A model generated the notes under the pieces. It ran no database searches. It saw only the letters and a program-made list of their open reading frames with translations, and had not been told where the DNA came from. Made by a program: the position numbers and the translations under genes. Positions 7,499-16,333 of a DNA stretch of 64,000 bases are shown here, in pieces (position 1 is the stretch's first letter; the number at the start of each line of letters is the position of its first letter). The DNA comes from Marinobacterium iners DSM 11526 (GTDB lineage: Bacteria > Pseudomonadota > Gammaproteobacteria > Pseudomonadales > Balneatricaceae), in contig NZ_FNRJ01000005.1 in assembly GCF_900107855.1 (NCBI RefSeq), positions 124,001 through 188,000 of the forward strand. Direction: 5' to 3'.

Positions 7499-7508
7499 GG
7501 AGGACGCC

Positions 7509-7739
7509 ATGAAAAAAGTCATTCCATTTGTGGCCTTGTTTACCTTGGTAGGGTGCGGGCAGGAAACGGTGCCAGAGCCGAATGCAGCAAGCTGTGCGCC
7601 GGCCGCATTTCAGCAGGCCATCAGCGAGCTGAGAAAAGAGGTGAACCGGAAAGCCTTCACCGAGGCTTGCCGATCCTTCGAAAAAGCTCAGCAGATGCGC
7701 AGCTGGGAGTTCAAACCCAGCTCTCCGGACCGTTACTAA
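7509..7739 (+). CDS. trbK: TrbK-like entry-exclusion lipoprotein
   Basis: A 76-residue lipoprotein: MKKVIPFVALFTLVGC has the lipobox LVGC with cysteine 16 as the lipid anchor. Size and place between trbJ and trbL fit TrbK, which blocks redundant transfer into cells carrying the same plasmid. The ATG is preceded by AAGGAGGA and lies 10 bp after trbJ. The stop overlaps an ATG of the next frame (TAATG). The C-terminal RSWEFKPSSPDRY mirrors the TrbJ C-terminus, which is unusual. Confidence 0.78.
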   Translation: MKKVIPFVALFTLVGCGQETVPEPNAASCAPAAFQQAISELRKEVNRKAFTEACRSFEKAQQMRSWEFKPSSPDRY

Positions 7740-7753
7740 TGGGAAGTTACAGC

Positions 7754-9364
7754 ATGAAACAAATTGTCTTTTATGGCCTGGCCGCTCTTGTTGCATCGGA
7801 TCCCGCAATGGCCCAGGAACTATCCAGCAGCAACATTATGGATGATGTGCTGGATCGCTATCATAGTGCTGTCTCAACCTGGGGGCCGGTCATTGAGGCG
7901 GCGGCGAGCCGTCTCTTTTGGGCCCTGGTGGTGATCTCAATGGTTTGGACCTTCGGCATGATGGCGTTGCGCAAGGCCGACATTGGCGAGTTCTTCGCGG
8001 AGTTGGTGCGCTTTACCATCTTCACCGGGTTCTTCTGGTGGCTGCTCACCAACGCTACACATGGGATGAACATTGCTGGAACCATGGTGGCATCTTTACA
8101 GCAACTTGGTGCCGAAGCCGGAGGCCTGGGAAGCAGCACTCTGGGCCCGTCCAGTATTCTGGATATGGGCTTTGAACTGTATGACCGGACGGTACAGGCC
8201 ACATCGGAGCTGAGCTTGCAACAGTTCGCCACTGCGCTGATGATGGAGCTGATGGCACTGGCGGTATTACTGGTGCTGGCGATTATATCCGTGAACCTGC
8301 TATTGCTGTTGGTCGCCAGTTGGATACTGCTGTACGCGGGTGTGTTCTTCCTGGGCTTTGGTGGCTCTCGTTGGACCTCTGACATGGCGATTAACTACTA
8401 CAAGGCCATTCTCGGTATTGCGGCTCAGCTGATGGCCATGGTGTTGCTTGTTGCCATTGGTAGAGATTTCCTCACTCATTACTACTCACAAATGAACGAA
8501 AACATGGCGTCCCAGGAGCTGGTGATGCTGGTGGTGTCGGTGATCCTGCTGTTCCTGGTGAACAAGGTGCCGCCCATGATCTCCGGCCTGGTATCTGGCG
8601 GCAGCGTCGGTGCAATGGGCATTGGTTCCTTTGGGGCCGGCGCTGCAATGGGGGCAGCCATGACAGCAGCCGGAATCGCCATGACCGGTGCCAAAATGGC
8701 CGGAGGTGCCATGTTGGGCGGTGCCGCTAATGCGGTAGGTGGTGCTAGTGCCATTAAAGCAGCCTTTACCAAGGCACAATCCAATATGTCCGGCGGAGAC
8801 ATGCCGAGCTTTGGCAGCGATAGCTCTGATGATGCTGGCAGTGATAACGCGAACACCGGTAATACTCCATTCTCGCAGGCAGCAGGCTTTACCGGTTCTG
8901 ACCAGCCTGCTGGCTTCAGCTCTGGTGGTGGCTTTGGCCGTGCCGCTTCTTTGGTGGCTGGCACAGCGGGTGAGCTGGCAAAAGGGGCAGGATCAAAGGT
9001 GACCGGAAAGTTCCAAGACAAAGTAAACCAGACTGCCGGCGGACGTTTGGCGACCTTTATCCGCGAAGGCATGGAGCCGAAAGGCGATACCGGTGCCGGA
9101 GCAGACAGCCCTTCACCGTCGTTCGATAGCGATAGCTTGGGCGGTGGCAACGACGGCGGCTGGGTAAACCAAACAGGCGGCTTTGATGCTCTGTCTAGCG
9201 AGGACCAGGACAAGGCCCGCCAATCACACGCTGAGTGGCAAGAGCGAGACCCTGAAAAGCACACCTTCGACGTTGAGGACTACGTTTCGTATGCTCAGGA
9301 ACGCCAGCAGGAGCGTAATGAAGAGGTTTCCGGCTTTGTGAACCGAGGCCAGCAGGCCACGTAA
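7754..9364 (+). CDS. trbL: TrbL inner-membrane conjugation protein (VirB6-like)
   Basis: A polytopic membrane protein, about 536 residues (RP4 TrbL is 528). It has a signal-like N-terminus, about six hydrophobic segments (residues about 50-70, 80-97, 155-205, 215-240, 260-280) and a long Gly/Ala/Ser-rich cytoplasmic tail. The conserved WILLYAGVFFLGFGGSRWTSDMA-type segment is diagnostic of TrbL. The ATG at 7754 was chosen because GGGAAG lies 8 bases upstream; an ATG at 7739 overlapping the trbK stop is possible. The tail contains NTPFSQAAGF and ends GFVNRGQQAT, both echoed in the next small protein. Confidence 0.93.
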   Translation: MKQIVFYGLAALVASDPAMAQELSSSNIMDDVLDRYHSAVSTWGPVIEAAASRLFWALVVISMVWTFGMMALRKADIGEFFAELVRFTIFTGFFWWLLTNATHGMNIAGTMVASLQQLGAEAGGLGSSTLGPSSILDMGFELYDRTVQATSELSLQQFATALMMELMALAVLLVLAIISVNLLLLLVASWILLYAGVFFLGFGGSRWTSDMAINYYKAILGIAAQLMAMVLLVAIGRDFLTHYYSQMNENMASQELVMLVVSVILLFLVNKVPPMISGLVSGGSVGAMGIGSFGAGAAMGAAMTAAGIAMTGAKMAGGAMLGGAANAVGGASAIKAAFTKAQSNMSGGDMPSFGSDSSDDAGSDNANTGNTPFSQAAGFTGSDQPAGFSSGGGFGRAASLVAGTAGELAKGAGSKVTGKFQDKVNQTAGGRLATFIREGMEPKGDTGAGADSPSPSFDSDSLGGGNDGGWVNQTGGFDALSSEDQDKARQSHAEWQERDPEKHTFDVEDYVSYAQERQQERNEEVSGFVNRGQQAT

Positions 9365-9376
9365 GGAGATACCACA

Positions 9377-9637
9377 ATGACACAACGTAATTTCATGGCC
9401 GCTCTGGACATGCCCGATGAAGCCCGAGAAACCCACACAGAGAGCGCTTTTGTGCCGGTTATTGAAACATCGGTCGAAGAAGAGAAAGACACCGAGGCGG
9501 AGATCGCCGCCTTTGTTAACCGTCCTGATCCTACTGGTTGGGTGGAAGCATCAAGTAGCAACCGCATCAGCAATGACGAAGGAGCCGGGAATACCCTGTT
9601 TTCCGAAGCGGCCGGGTTTTCCAATACCGTTCTTTAA
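9377..9637 (+). CDS. small acidic protein sharing TrbL tail motifs
   Basis: An 86-residue acidic protein 12 bp after trbL with AAGGAGAT upstream of its ATG. It contains IAAFVNRPDPTG and ends NTLFSEAAGFSNTVL, resembling FVNR and NTPFSQAAGF in the TrbL tail. It may be a partial duplicate of the trbL 3' end or a coevolved partner. No domain was recognised. It is the last gene before a terminator, so the trb fragment is a complete transcription unit ending here. Confidence 0.6.
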   Translation: MTQRNFMAALDMPDEARETHTESAFVPVIETSVEEEKDTEAEIAAFVNRPDPTGWVEASSSNRISNDEGAGNTLFSEAAGFSNTVL

Positions 9638-9645
9638 AAGCACAT

Positions 9646-9677
9646 GGGCCGGTGATGGGGTACCGGCCCGTATTTTT
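9646..9677 (+). terminator. intrinsic terminator of the trb unit
   Basis: GGGCCGGT (9646-9653) pairs with ACCGGCCC (9662-9669), followed by a T-rich tail at 9670-9677. Confidence 0.85.
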
Positions 9678-9999
9678 AAATATCCATGTGTCAAATGGGT
9701 TCTACATGACAATCTATAGAAAATGATAAAGTATTGTACCCAATGTGATTACCAATATAACTTATTTCTAGACAGAAGTGGGTCAGTGATTCCTCTAAAT
9801 TAGCAGAGAGTGGATTATCTGGTGTATATTAAAATTTCAACAAATTGAATTTAGAAATGACCCTACCTCTACTTGAGCAAGATACAATCACATACTTGTT
9901 AGTTAAATGTGTAGGCCCAACATGAAAACAACTCAATGTTTTTACATGGAATTTAAGTTATAATCCCCACATCTGTTCATTAGCATGAGATGACATTAA
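9678..9999. promoter_or_regulatory. AT-rich upstream region of the large defence-like gene
   Basis: About 320 bp with no recognised gene. A TATAAT box lies at 9959-9964, some 36 bases before the GTG start, but a good -35 at normal spacing is not clear. Base composition drops sharply here relative to the trb genes, marking the backbone/cargo junction. Confidence 0.4.
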
Positions 10000-12900
10000 G
10001 TGGCTAATATAATAATCCTAGTTCATGGCTTAGGTGGAGAAAAGGACGGCACTTGGGGGAAGTTTCCTGAATTACTAGAGGAAGACGAAGAGGTTGCCTA
10101 TCAAGTGTATTCTGTTGGCTATACAACGCCTATGCCAGAACTAAATAGACCTAAAACCTACTTAAAGATCTTAGCGCGAGCGCCCAGCCTATTAAATATC
10201 GCAAGTGGAATACTTACCGATATTGAGACTCATTGTGACTTAGAGAAAGATAATATTATTCTTGCGGGTCATAGTTTAGGAGGAATTGTTCTCAAAAAAA
10301 TCCTTCTTATGTTAAAAAACCGAGGGCAAGCCCACAGTATTAAGAAGGTATGTTTTTTTGATGTTCCACACGAAGGTTCTGGATATGCAAATATTGGAAG
10401 GTATATAGTTTTCAGAAATAGACATTTGAAATCCCTTATAAGTAATTCGGTAGAATTAGATGACCTAAATGAGCAGTGGGTTGGAAGTCGCCTTAATAAT
10501 GAATTAACCATCCAAAGCATTATTGCTGAGAATGATGACATTGTTTCTGCAATGAGCTCTAAAAGCATTTTTAGAGACCATTCTATCAAAACCATTTCGA
10601 ATGCAAATCATAAGACAATAGTGAAGCCTGAAAGTGCTGAGTCGACAGTTTATAAAGTATTTAAAGATTTCATACTTAAAGAAAACACAGTTTCCAAGTA
10701 TAATTGTTCAGCTTCAAGAGATATCCACGATTGGAAAAGTATAGAAGAACGAAATCATGCTTTTAATTATGCGAGTGACTCTCAACGCCAAAAAGACCTT
10801 CAAACTCTATCCTCCGCTTTAAAACAGGAACAAGTTATTATCAGGCTAGTTGGAGCTTCTGGGATGGGTAAAACTCGTATACTTTTAGAAGCTATCAAAG
10901 AAAACGAAGCTCTAACTGATGAACATATCCTTGTCTATAACGCACCAGAATATGAAACAAGAATAAAAGAGTCTGTTCGGGCAATGGTTGAGGAGGGAGC
11001 ACACGGTTTAGTTATAGTGGAGAACTGTCTCACCGAATTACATAACGCTTTGGCTCGAGAGCTCCATAAGACGAAGTGTCCACTAAAAATAGTTACTATA
11101 GGTTACAGTGATGAGCAAGTAGATGACTCAAACTTCATCCAGTTAAAGCCAATGAGTGATGAGGCGATAATTCAGCTACTCTCACCGATCCTTATTAACT
11201 TAAATGAAAATGAAATTAAACGCATAGCTCAGTTTGCTGAAGGTTATCCCTTAATGGCAACTCTAATTGCAGAGCAGTATCAAAAAGAAGGTAAGTTGCT
11301 AGGTTCAATTGAGCAACATTCTATTGTAAAGAAACTAATCAGTAGTGATGGAAATATACAAGATGATGAGAAAGATATATTGACGGCTTGTTCTCTTTTT
11401 GATGTTTTCGGAACCACCGAAGGGTCTGCTGGAGAAGAAGCAAAATATATCGCGGAAAGTGTAGCTGAATCAAACTTAAAAACTTTTGATAAGGTGTTAC
11501 GAGTATTCACAGCTAAACAAATCATTAATAGGGCTGGAAGGTACGCTAGAGTTGTTCCTAAACCTTTAGCCCTTACGTTAGCCTCTGATTGGTGGGAAGA
11601 AGCTTCGCACGAGCGTCAATCAAAACTGGTTGAAACTCTACCGGAATCTTTGTTCCAAAGCTTCTGCACTCAAGCTGTATATCTTGATAACCAGCCTAAC
11701 GTTCAAAAGTTCTCTGACAAATTGTTCGGGCACAACAGTCCTTTTATGAAAGCGGAAGTGTTGCTTACCGAGAGGGGTTCACAACTCTTCCGCAGCTTCG
11801 TAGAGATTAACCCACAGTCGACCTGTAACTCATTGCACTATGTATTGAACCAGTTTAGCCATGACCAGCTTCTATCTGTTGGAGGCAATACCCGACGTAA
11901 CCTGATTTGGGGGTTAGAAAAACTATGCTTCCACTCTCAAGTATTTGAGAAGGCTGCATGGTGTATGCTGTTACTTGCATCAGCTGAAAATGAAAGTTGG
12001 GGTAATAATGCGACCGGAATGTTCGCGCAATTATATAAATTACATCTTTCGGGTACTCAAGCTGAGCCAAAAATCCGTCTAAATGTACTAAGGAAAGCAG
12101 CCGCAGATAGAGATAGAGAATTTGATCTCATCATTGTCAAAGCATTAGAACAGGCTTTAAGGGTTGACGGAGGTACTAGAATGGTTGGTGCAGAGTATCA
12201 AGGTACCAAAGCTCCTTTAAAAGAATGGGCACCTCAGATTTGGCAAGAAATATATGACTACTGGCAGCAAGCAATGGACTTACTATTAGCGCTACTGGAT
12301 AAAGATTCAGATTGTAATGAGCAAGTACGTAAAGTGGTAGGTCGCTCAATAAGGTTGTTTGTTCGCTATCAACGATTAGATATGATGGATGGAGCTATAA
12401 AAACCATTGTCTCTAAATATGGGCCATATTGGCCTGAAGCCTTATCTAGCATTAAGAACACTTTTGAATATGACTCAGACAACTTGACTGAAAAGGCCGT
12501 TGGCACTCTACGAGAATGGTCCAGCTTACTCAATCCTGATGATGCAGAGCTAGTAGATAAATTAAAAATCATTGTTATCAATCCGCCGACTGAACACCAA
12601 ATGAGTGATGATGGTAATTATATAGATATTGCTGAAGAAAACGCTAAAGCTTTAGCAACATCAATTAGTGAAGCCCCTGAAGTTCTAGAACCACATTTAT
12701 TGACTTTACTTCAGGGGGAACAGAGGCAGTCTTCTGCATTTGGTTACCAATTGACTTTAGAAATGAAAGCCCCCCAAGAGTTACTAGACCTAATTTTTAA
12801 GACGATGGCTACTATGGCTGATCCAAATATAAACTTACTTCTCGGTGTATTTAGAGGGGTTAGAGAAAGGTCTGTTGAACTTTGGAACCACAATATCGAA

Positions 12901-13923
12901 CGATTAACTCTTGATAAGGAGCTTGTCCAATATTATCCACATTGCTTACGAACAGGCAGAATAGATAGCATGCATCTAACTACTCTATTAGAGCTAATTT
13001 GCAAGGAGCAATTGCCGCTAAGGAGTGCTGATTTACTTAGTTATGGCAGCGTTACTCGATACATTAGCCCATCGGAAATTGTAGACTTTTGCCTTGCCTT
13101 AGCAGAAATGTCAGCGCAAGCTAAATGGACAGCTTTAAACGTACTTTATATGTACTCCTTTGGTAATAAAGACACTTTCAACGAGCTTAGAGAGCCTTTC
13201 AAGAAGCTTGTTACGGAAGTTCCACTCCATAAAATGCAACAAGACAGCACAATGGATGTTTATCACTGGAAGGATATGACACAAAAGTTGCTAGTAGGCT
13301 ATGATGAAGAGTTAGCTATCTCTCTAACTAAACAACTGATCACAGGCTGCAGCTATGGATATGAACATGGAAATATTTGGAGTAACATCAAACCAATCTT
13401 AAAACTTTTGATGTTGGAGTATGGCTCGATAGTTTGGCCGAAGTTCGCAGACGCTATTGTTAATGCAGAAGGTCTCGAATTATATTGGCTACAACAGCTA
13501 TTAGATCGTGATTCAGGCTTGGTAGATAATTGTCCAAGTGTTTTGTCTGTTCTACCAATAAAAAACATAATTGACTGGTGTAAAGAACACAATCCAGATG
13601 GCCCTATATTTATTAGTCGATGTCTAAATATTTTTGAGGTGGAAGAAGACTCTCGAAAACCATCGGAACTGTTTATCGCAATTATAGAAAATTTTGGCTC
13701 AAATGAATATGTTACGAATGAACTTCACGCCAACTTTGGTAGCCGGGGTTGGATGGGTTCTCTAGTTCCATATTTAGAGGCTGACAAAGAAGCTTTAACT
13801 CCGTTACTAAGGCATGAAAAACCATGCGTATCAAACTGGGTAAATGAATTTATAAAAAAAATTAATGGAATGATTGAAGCGGAATCTCAAAAAGATGAAG
13901 AGAGAAACTTTAGGTCTTATTGA
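10000..13923 (+). CDS. alpha/beta-hydrolase plus STAND NTPase protein, candidate antiphage sensor-effector
   Basis: 1307 residues, three parts. Residues 1-225: alpha/beta hydrolase of the PGAP1/lipase-like type, with ILVHGLGG (6-13), nucleophile Ser92 in GHSLGG (90-95), DVPHEGSG (121-128), a likely acid in ENDDIVSAMSS (about 177-187) and His204 in NANHKTIVKP. Residues about 250-560: STAND-type P-loop NTPase with GASGMGKT (285-292) and a Walker-B-like LVIVENC (337-343). Residues about 600-1307: alpha-helical, probably repeat-forming, as in target-sensing regions. Effector-NTPase-repeat order is that of Avs-type antiphage proteins. The start is GTG. It stands alone in AT-rich cargo. Function is inferred from architecture. 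Confidence 0.75.
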   Translation: MANIIILVHGLGGEKDGTWGKFPELLEEDEEVAYQVYSVGYTTPMPELNRPKTYLKILARAPSLLNIASGILTDIETHCDLEKDNIILAGHSLGGIVLKKILLMLKNRGQAHSIKKVCFFDVPHEGSGYANIGRYIVFRNRHLKSLISNSVELDDLNEQWVGSRLNNELTIQSIIAENDDIVSAMSSKSIFRDHSIKTISNANHKTIVKPESAESTVYKVFKDFILKENTVSKYNCSASRDIHDWKSIEERNHAFNYASDSQRQKDLQTLSSALKQEQVIIRLVGASGMGKTRILLEAIKENEALTDEHILVYNAPEYETRIKESVRAMVEEGAHGLVIVENCLTELHNALARELHKTKCPLKIVTIGYSDEQVDDSNFIQLKPMSDEAIIQLLSPILINLNENEIKRIAQFAEGYPLMATLIAEQYQKEGKLLGSIEQHSIVKKLISSDGNIQDDEKDILTACSLFDVFGTTEGSAGEEAKYIAESVAESNLKTFDKVLRVFTAKQIINRAGRYARVVPKPLALTLASDWWEEASHERQSKLVETLPESLFQSFCTQAVYLDNQPNVQKFSDKLFGHNSPFMKAEVLLTERGSQLFRSFVEINPQSTCNSLHYVLNQFSHDQLLSVGGNTRRNLIWGLEKLCFHSQVFEKAAWCMLLLASAENESWGNNATGMFAQLYKLHLSGTQAEPKIRLNVLRKAAADRDREFDLIIVKALEQALRVDGGTRMVGAEYQGTKAPLKEWAPQIWQEIYDYWQQAMDLLLALLDKDSDCNEQVRKVVGRSIRLFVRYQRLDMMDGAIKTIVSKYGPYWPEALSSIKNTFEYDSDNLTEKAVGTLREWSSLLNPDDAELVDKLKIIVINPPTEHQMSDDGNYIDIAEENAKALATSISEAPEVLEPHLLTLLQGEQRQSSAFGYQLTLEMKAPQELLDLIFKTMATMADPNINLLLGVFRGVRERSVELWNHNIERLTLDKELVQYYPHCLRTGRIDSMHLTTLLELICKEQLPLRSADLLSYGSVTRYISPSEIVDFCLALAEMSAQAKWTALNVLYMYSFGNKDTFNELREPFKKLVTEVPLHKMQQDSTMDVYHWKDMTQKLLVGYDEELAISLTKQLITGCSYGYEHGNIWSNIKPILKLLMLEYGSIVWPKFADAIVNAEGLELYWLQQLLDRDSGLVDNCPSVLSVLPIKNIIDWCKEHNPDGPIFISRCLNIFEVEEDSRKPSELFIAIIENFGSNEYVTNELHANFGSRGWMGSLVPYLEADKEALTPLLRHEKPCVSNWVNEFIKKINGMIEAESQKDEERNFRSY

Positions 13924-13965
13924 TGGGTTCTCTTAATCTGAGGGCTGTTAGCATTTAGGTCAAAC

Positions 13966-13989
13966 ATACCCCGTGTTATCACGGGGTAT
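13966..13989 (+). terminator. hairpin after the STAND gene
   Basis: ATACCCCGTG-TTAT-CACGGGGTAT is a perfect 10-bp-arm stem-loop 43 bp after the stop codon. The following T-run is poor, so termination may be moderate. Between here and 14245 no gene was recognised. Confidence 0.6.
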
Positions 13990-14308
13990 TACTCCGGAAA
14001 TTTCAAAGTTATAACAATTCAATGCTGATTGGTCTACTCGGTTTTTATCTAAGAGCAAAGCGAGATTCCTGTTTCGGGTTATCCCCCTTATTTTCACACT
14101 TACCTATAGATTGGTTTTAGTATGCTCAATTTAAAATCACAGGATGAAAAAATATTTTCTTTAAGTAGGTTTGGGGAAAAGCGAATTATGGTTTTTAGCA
14201 ACAAGCGTCAGTACAACTAACTCTGACTCGATATTGGAGTGTAGGTGGTCTAATGCTCCCGGACACCATTTAAGGTGGTACAGTCACCACCGTAACAAGA
14301 GGTGGTGC

Positions 14309-14617
14309 ATGACCAGAAAACGACGTTCTTTTTCATCCGAGTTCAAACTTGAAGCAGCCAGCCTGGTGCTTGACCAAGGGTACTCCATTGCCGAGGCCGG
14401 CCGTTCGCTGGATGTCGGTGAGACCATCCTCAGACGCTGGGTCCAGCAGCTTCAGCAAGAGCGCGAAGGCACCACGCCAGCCAGCAAGGCCCTGACACCG
14501 GAGCAACAGCGGATACAGGAACTGGAAGCCCGCATCAACCGGCTGGAGCGAGAGAAAGCCATATTAAAAAAGGCCACCACTCTCTTGATGCAGGACGAAC
14601 TCGAACGTACGCGCTGA
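14309..14617 (+). CDS. IS3-family OrfA (HTH part of transposase)
   Basis: 102 residues, with an AAGAGGTGG ribosome-binding site. Residues 1-50 form the IS3 helix-turn-helix (RSFSSEFKLEAASLVLDQGYS...EAGRSLDVGETILRRWV). Residues about 65-95 form the leucine-zipper coiled coil ending LEREKAILKKATTLLM. AAAAAAG at 14566-14572 is the expected -1 frameshift site that would fuse it to OrfB. Confidence 0.9.
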   Translation: MTRKRRSFSSEFKLEAASLVLDQGYSIAEAGRSLDVGETILRRWVQQLQQEREGTTPASKALTPEQQRIQELEARINRLEREKAILKKATTLLMQDELERTR

Positions 14618-15467
14618 TAGACCAGTTGAGAGGGCAGGAATCGGTTGAACTGGTCTGCTGCGTGTTTGATGTCGCTCCATCCAGCTTTTATGACTACCTG
14701 AAGCGCAAACGTACCGTGAATGTTCAGCACATCAGGCAGCGGAGTGAAGTGAACCGTTTGTTTACGGCCAGCCGGTCGTCTGCAGGCAGTCGCACCTTGA
14801 TGCTGATGATGCGAGAGCAAGGACATCAGGTGGGCCGTTACCGGGTGAGAAGCCTGATGAAAGAGCTGGGGCTGATATGCAAACAACCCGGCTCTCATGC
14901 CTATAAAACGGCCACGGTTGAACGACCGGATATCCCCAACCGGCTGAATCGCGAGTTTACACCCGCTGCATCGCATCAATCCTGGTGTTGGGATATAACC
15001 TACATCTGGGCCGGCAACCGCTGGTGTTATCTGGCCGCCGTCGTGGATCTGTACCGTCGTCGGCTGGGCGCTCTCCCATCGTCCGGATGCCGAGCTGGCG
15101 GCCAAGGCGCTGGACATGGCTTATGAGCTGCGGGGACGACCATCAGGACTGTTGTTCCACTCAGACCAGGGCAGCAAATATGCGAGCCGCTTGTTCAGGC
15201 AACGGCTGTGGCGTTACCGCATCACACAGAGCATGAGCCGTCGGGGTAACTGTTGGGAGCGTCAGTGCCCCGATGGAGAGGCTGTTCCGCAGCCTGAAAA
15301 CGGAATGGGTGCCAGCGACCGGTTACCCGTCAATGACGGAAGCCAAAAGAGACATCGGTGATTACCTGATGAACTACTACAACCGGCAGCACCCTCATCA
15401 ATACAATGATGGACTGCCGCCGGCTCAGGCCGAACATCGGTCTGATTTACTGTCCGGGATTAGTTGA
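14566..15467 (+). pseudogene. IS3-family OrfB (DDE transposase), two frameshifts
   Basis: The reading frame continues from the A6G site through the HTH_21 region (VELVCCVFDVAPSSFYDYLKR) to WDITYIWAGNRWCYLAAVVDLY. The frame then shifts near 15053-15061, where several bases are missing before GWALSHRPDAELAAKAL. It continues through FHSDQGSKYAS to RGNCWE and shifts again near 15256-15268 before MERLFRSLKTEWVP...YNDGLPPAQAE. The DDE core is split across three frames, so it is inactive. Confidence 0.88.
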
Positions 15468-15606
15468 CCACTACAAATATCCTATCCAAGATAGTAACTA
15501 AAACAGTTACTTATATCAGGTCTATGATTTGCAATGACGTATAACAATAGATGTCGGTCAGTAAGTGATTGAATGTTATGTAATTGATTGTAAATAAATA
15601 AGAAAA

Positions 15607-15635
15607 TTGAAAAAACCAGGCTTTCTTGTTAGAAT
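15607..15635 (+). promoter_or_regulatory. sigma70-type promoter of the DUF6088-Fic pair
   Basis: TTGAAA (15607-15612), a 17-bp spacer and TAGAAT (15630-15635) give a good housekeeping promoter, placing transcription start about 20 bases before the antitoxin ribosome-binding site GGGGGA. Confidence 0.65.
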
Positions 15636-15664
15636 TGATTGGTGGTTTACTGGGGGATGTTTAT

Positions 15665-16333
15665 ATGAAACTTGAAACTCGTATGCGCCAGTCGATTCAA
15701 CACCGTCATGGAGTTGTCCTATCTCGTTCGGATCTGGCTCCATTGGGAAGCAAGACCCAAGTTACACATGCGTTGAATGTGTTAGTGAAAAATGGTGAAC
15801 TTCTTCGCCTCTCTCTAGGGATTTACGTTAAAGCCAAAAGAGCGGGAAATGATGTAAAAGCTCAGGGTAGTCTTGATGTTATCATTCGTGAAGTAGCCAA
15901 CAAATTAGGCTTCCAGCTTCGCCAAAAAGACTTGTCCTTTGAGAAAGTAAATACCCCACAAGGTGAAATTATTGTTGAAGTTGATGCACCAAGAGTTAAG
16001 CGCAAGCTTATCATCAATGGGAAGACTATTTGCTTTCGTAGTTATAGCCGTAAGTCTGGCACTAAAAAGACAGCATTCAAATTGGCAAAGACCCCTCCTA
16101 CCAAAGGGGTTGCTCGTTATGTAGCTGAGCTTGCTCGATACTATAAAGTATCTTACTGCTACAACGCGATGGATCAGTGGGCTGATGCTGTAACTCGCTT
16201 AGCTGGTGATGAGGTGATACATGATACCGTCGAAGATCTTCTTGTAGCTCTAAAACGAGCAGGGAAAATCACCAAGCAAGAAGTTGCTATGTTGTCAGTC
16301 AATTACCTGCGAGAACAAAAACAAAGTGTTTGA
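15665..16333 (+). CDS. DUF6088/AbiEi-like protein, probable antitoxin
   Basis: 222 residues. The N-terminal 60 residues form the winged helix typical of DUF6088 and AbiEi antitoxins: RHGVVLSRSDLAPLG...VTHALNVLVKNGELLRLSLGIYVKAK. The rest is a basic alpha/beta domain without an obvious catalytic motif. The ATG at 15665 was chosen for GGGGGA 7 bases upstream. The stop overlaps the GTG of the Fic gene, so the products are probably made in fixed ratio. The likely role is to neutralise the Fic partner and autoregulate the operon (inference from family and gene order). Confidence 0.7.
   Translation: MKLETRMRQSIQHRHGVVLSRSDLAPLGSKTQVTHALNVLVKNGELLRLSLGIYVKAKRAGNDVKAQGSLDVIIREVANKLGFQLRQKDLSFEKVNTPQGEIIVEVDAPRVKRKLIINGKTICFRSYSRKSGTKKTAFKLAKTPPTKGVARYVAELARYYKVSYCYNAMDQWADAVTRLAGDEVIHDTVEDLLVALKRAGKITKQEVAMLSVNYLREQKQSV

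Larger units (their letters stand above)
14246..15470 (+). mobile_element. IS3-family insertion sequence, inactive
   Basis: About 1.23 kb with terminal inverted repeats TGGTCTAATGCTCCCGGACA (14246-14265) and the complement of 15451-15470 (16 of 20 match). The similarity extends outward into a shared TGTAG, so the true ends may be 14240 and 15475. It has the IS3 layout: orfA, an A6G slippery site, then orfB in the -1 frame. OrfB has two frameshifts, so this copy cannot make its own transposase. No target duplication was evident. Confidence 0.85.

Noticed and set aside
14126-14216. Short AT-rich frame before the IS copy (MLNLKSQDEKIFSLSRFGE...)
   Set aside because: No ribosome-binding site and no recognised similarity; could be debris but cannot be supported as a gene.
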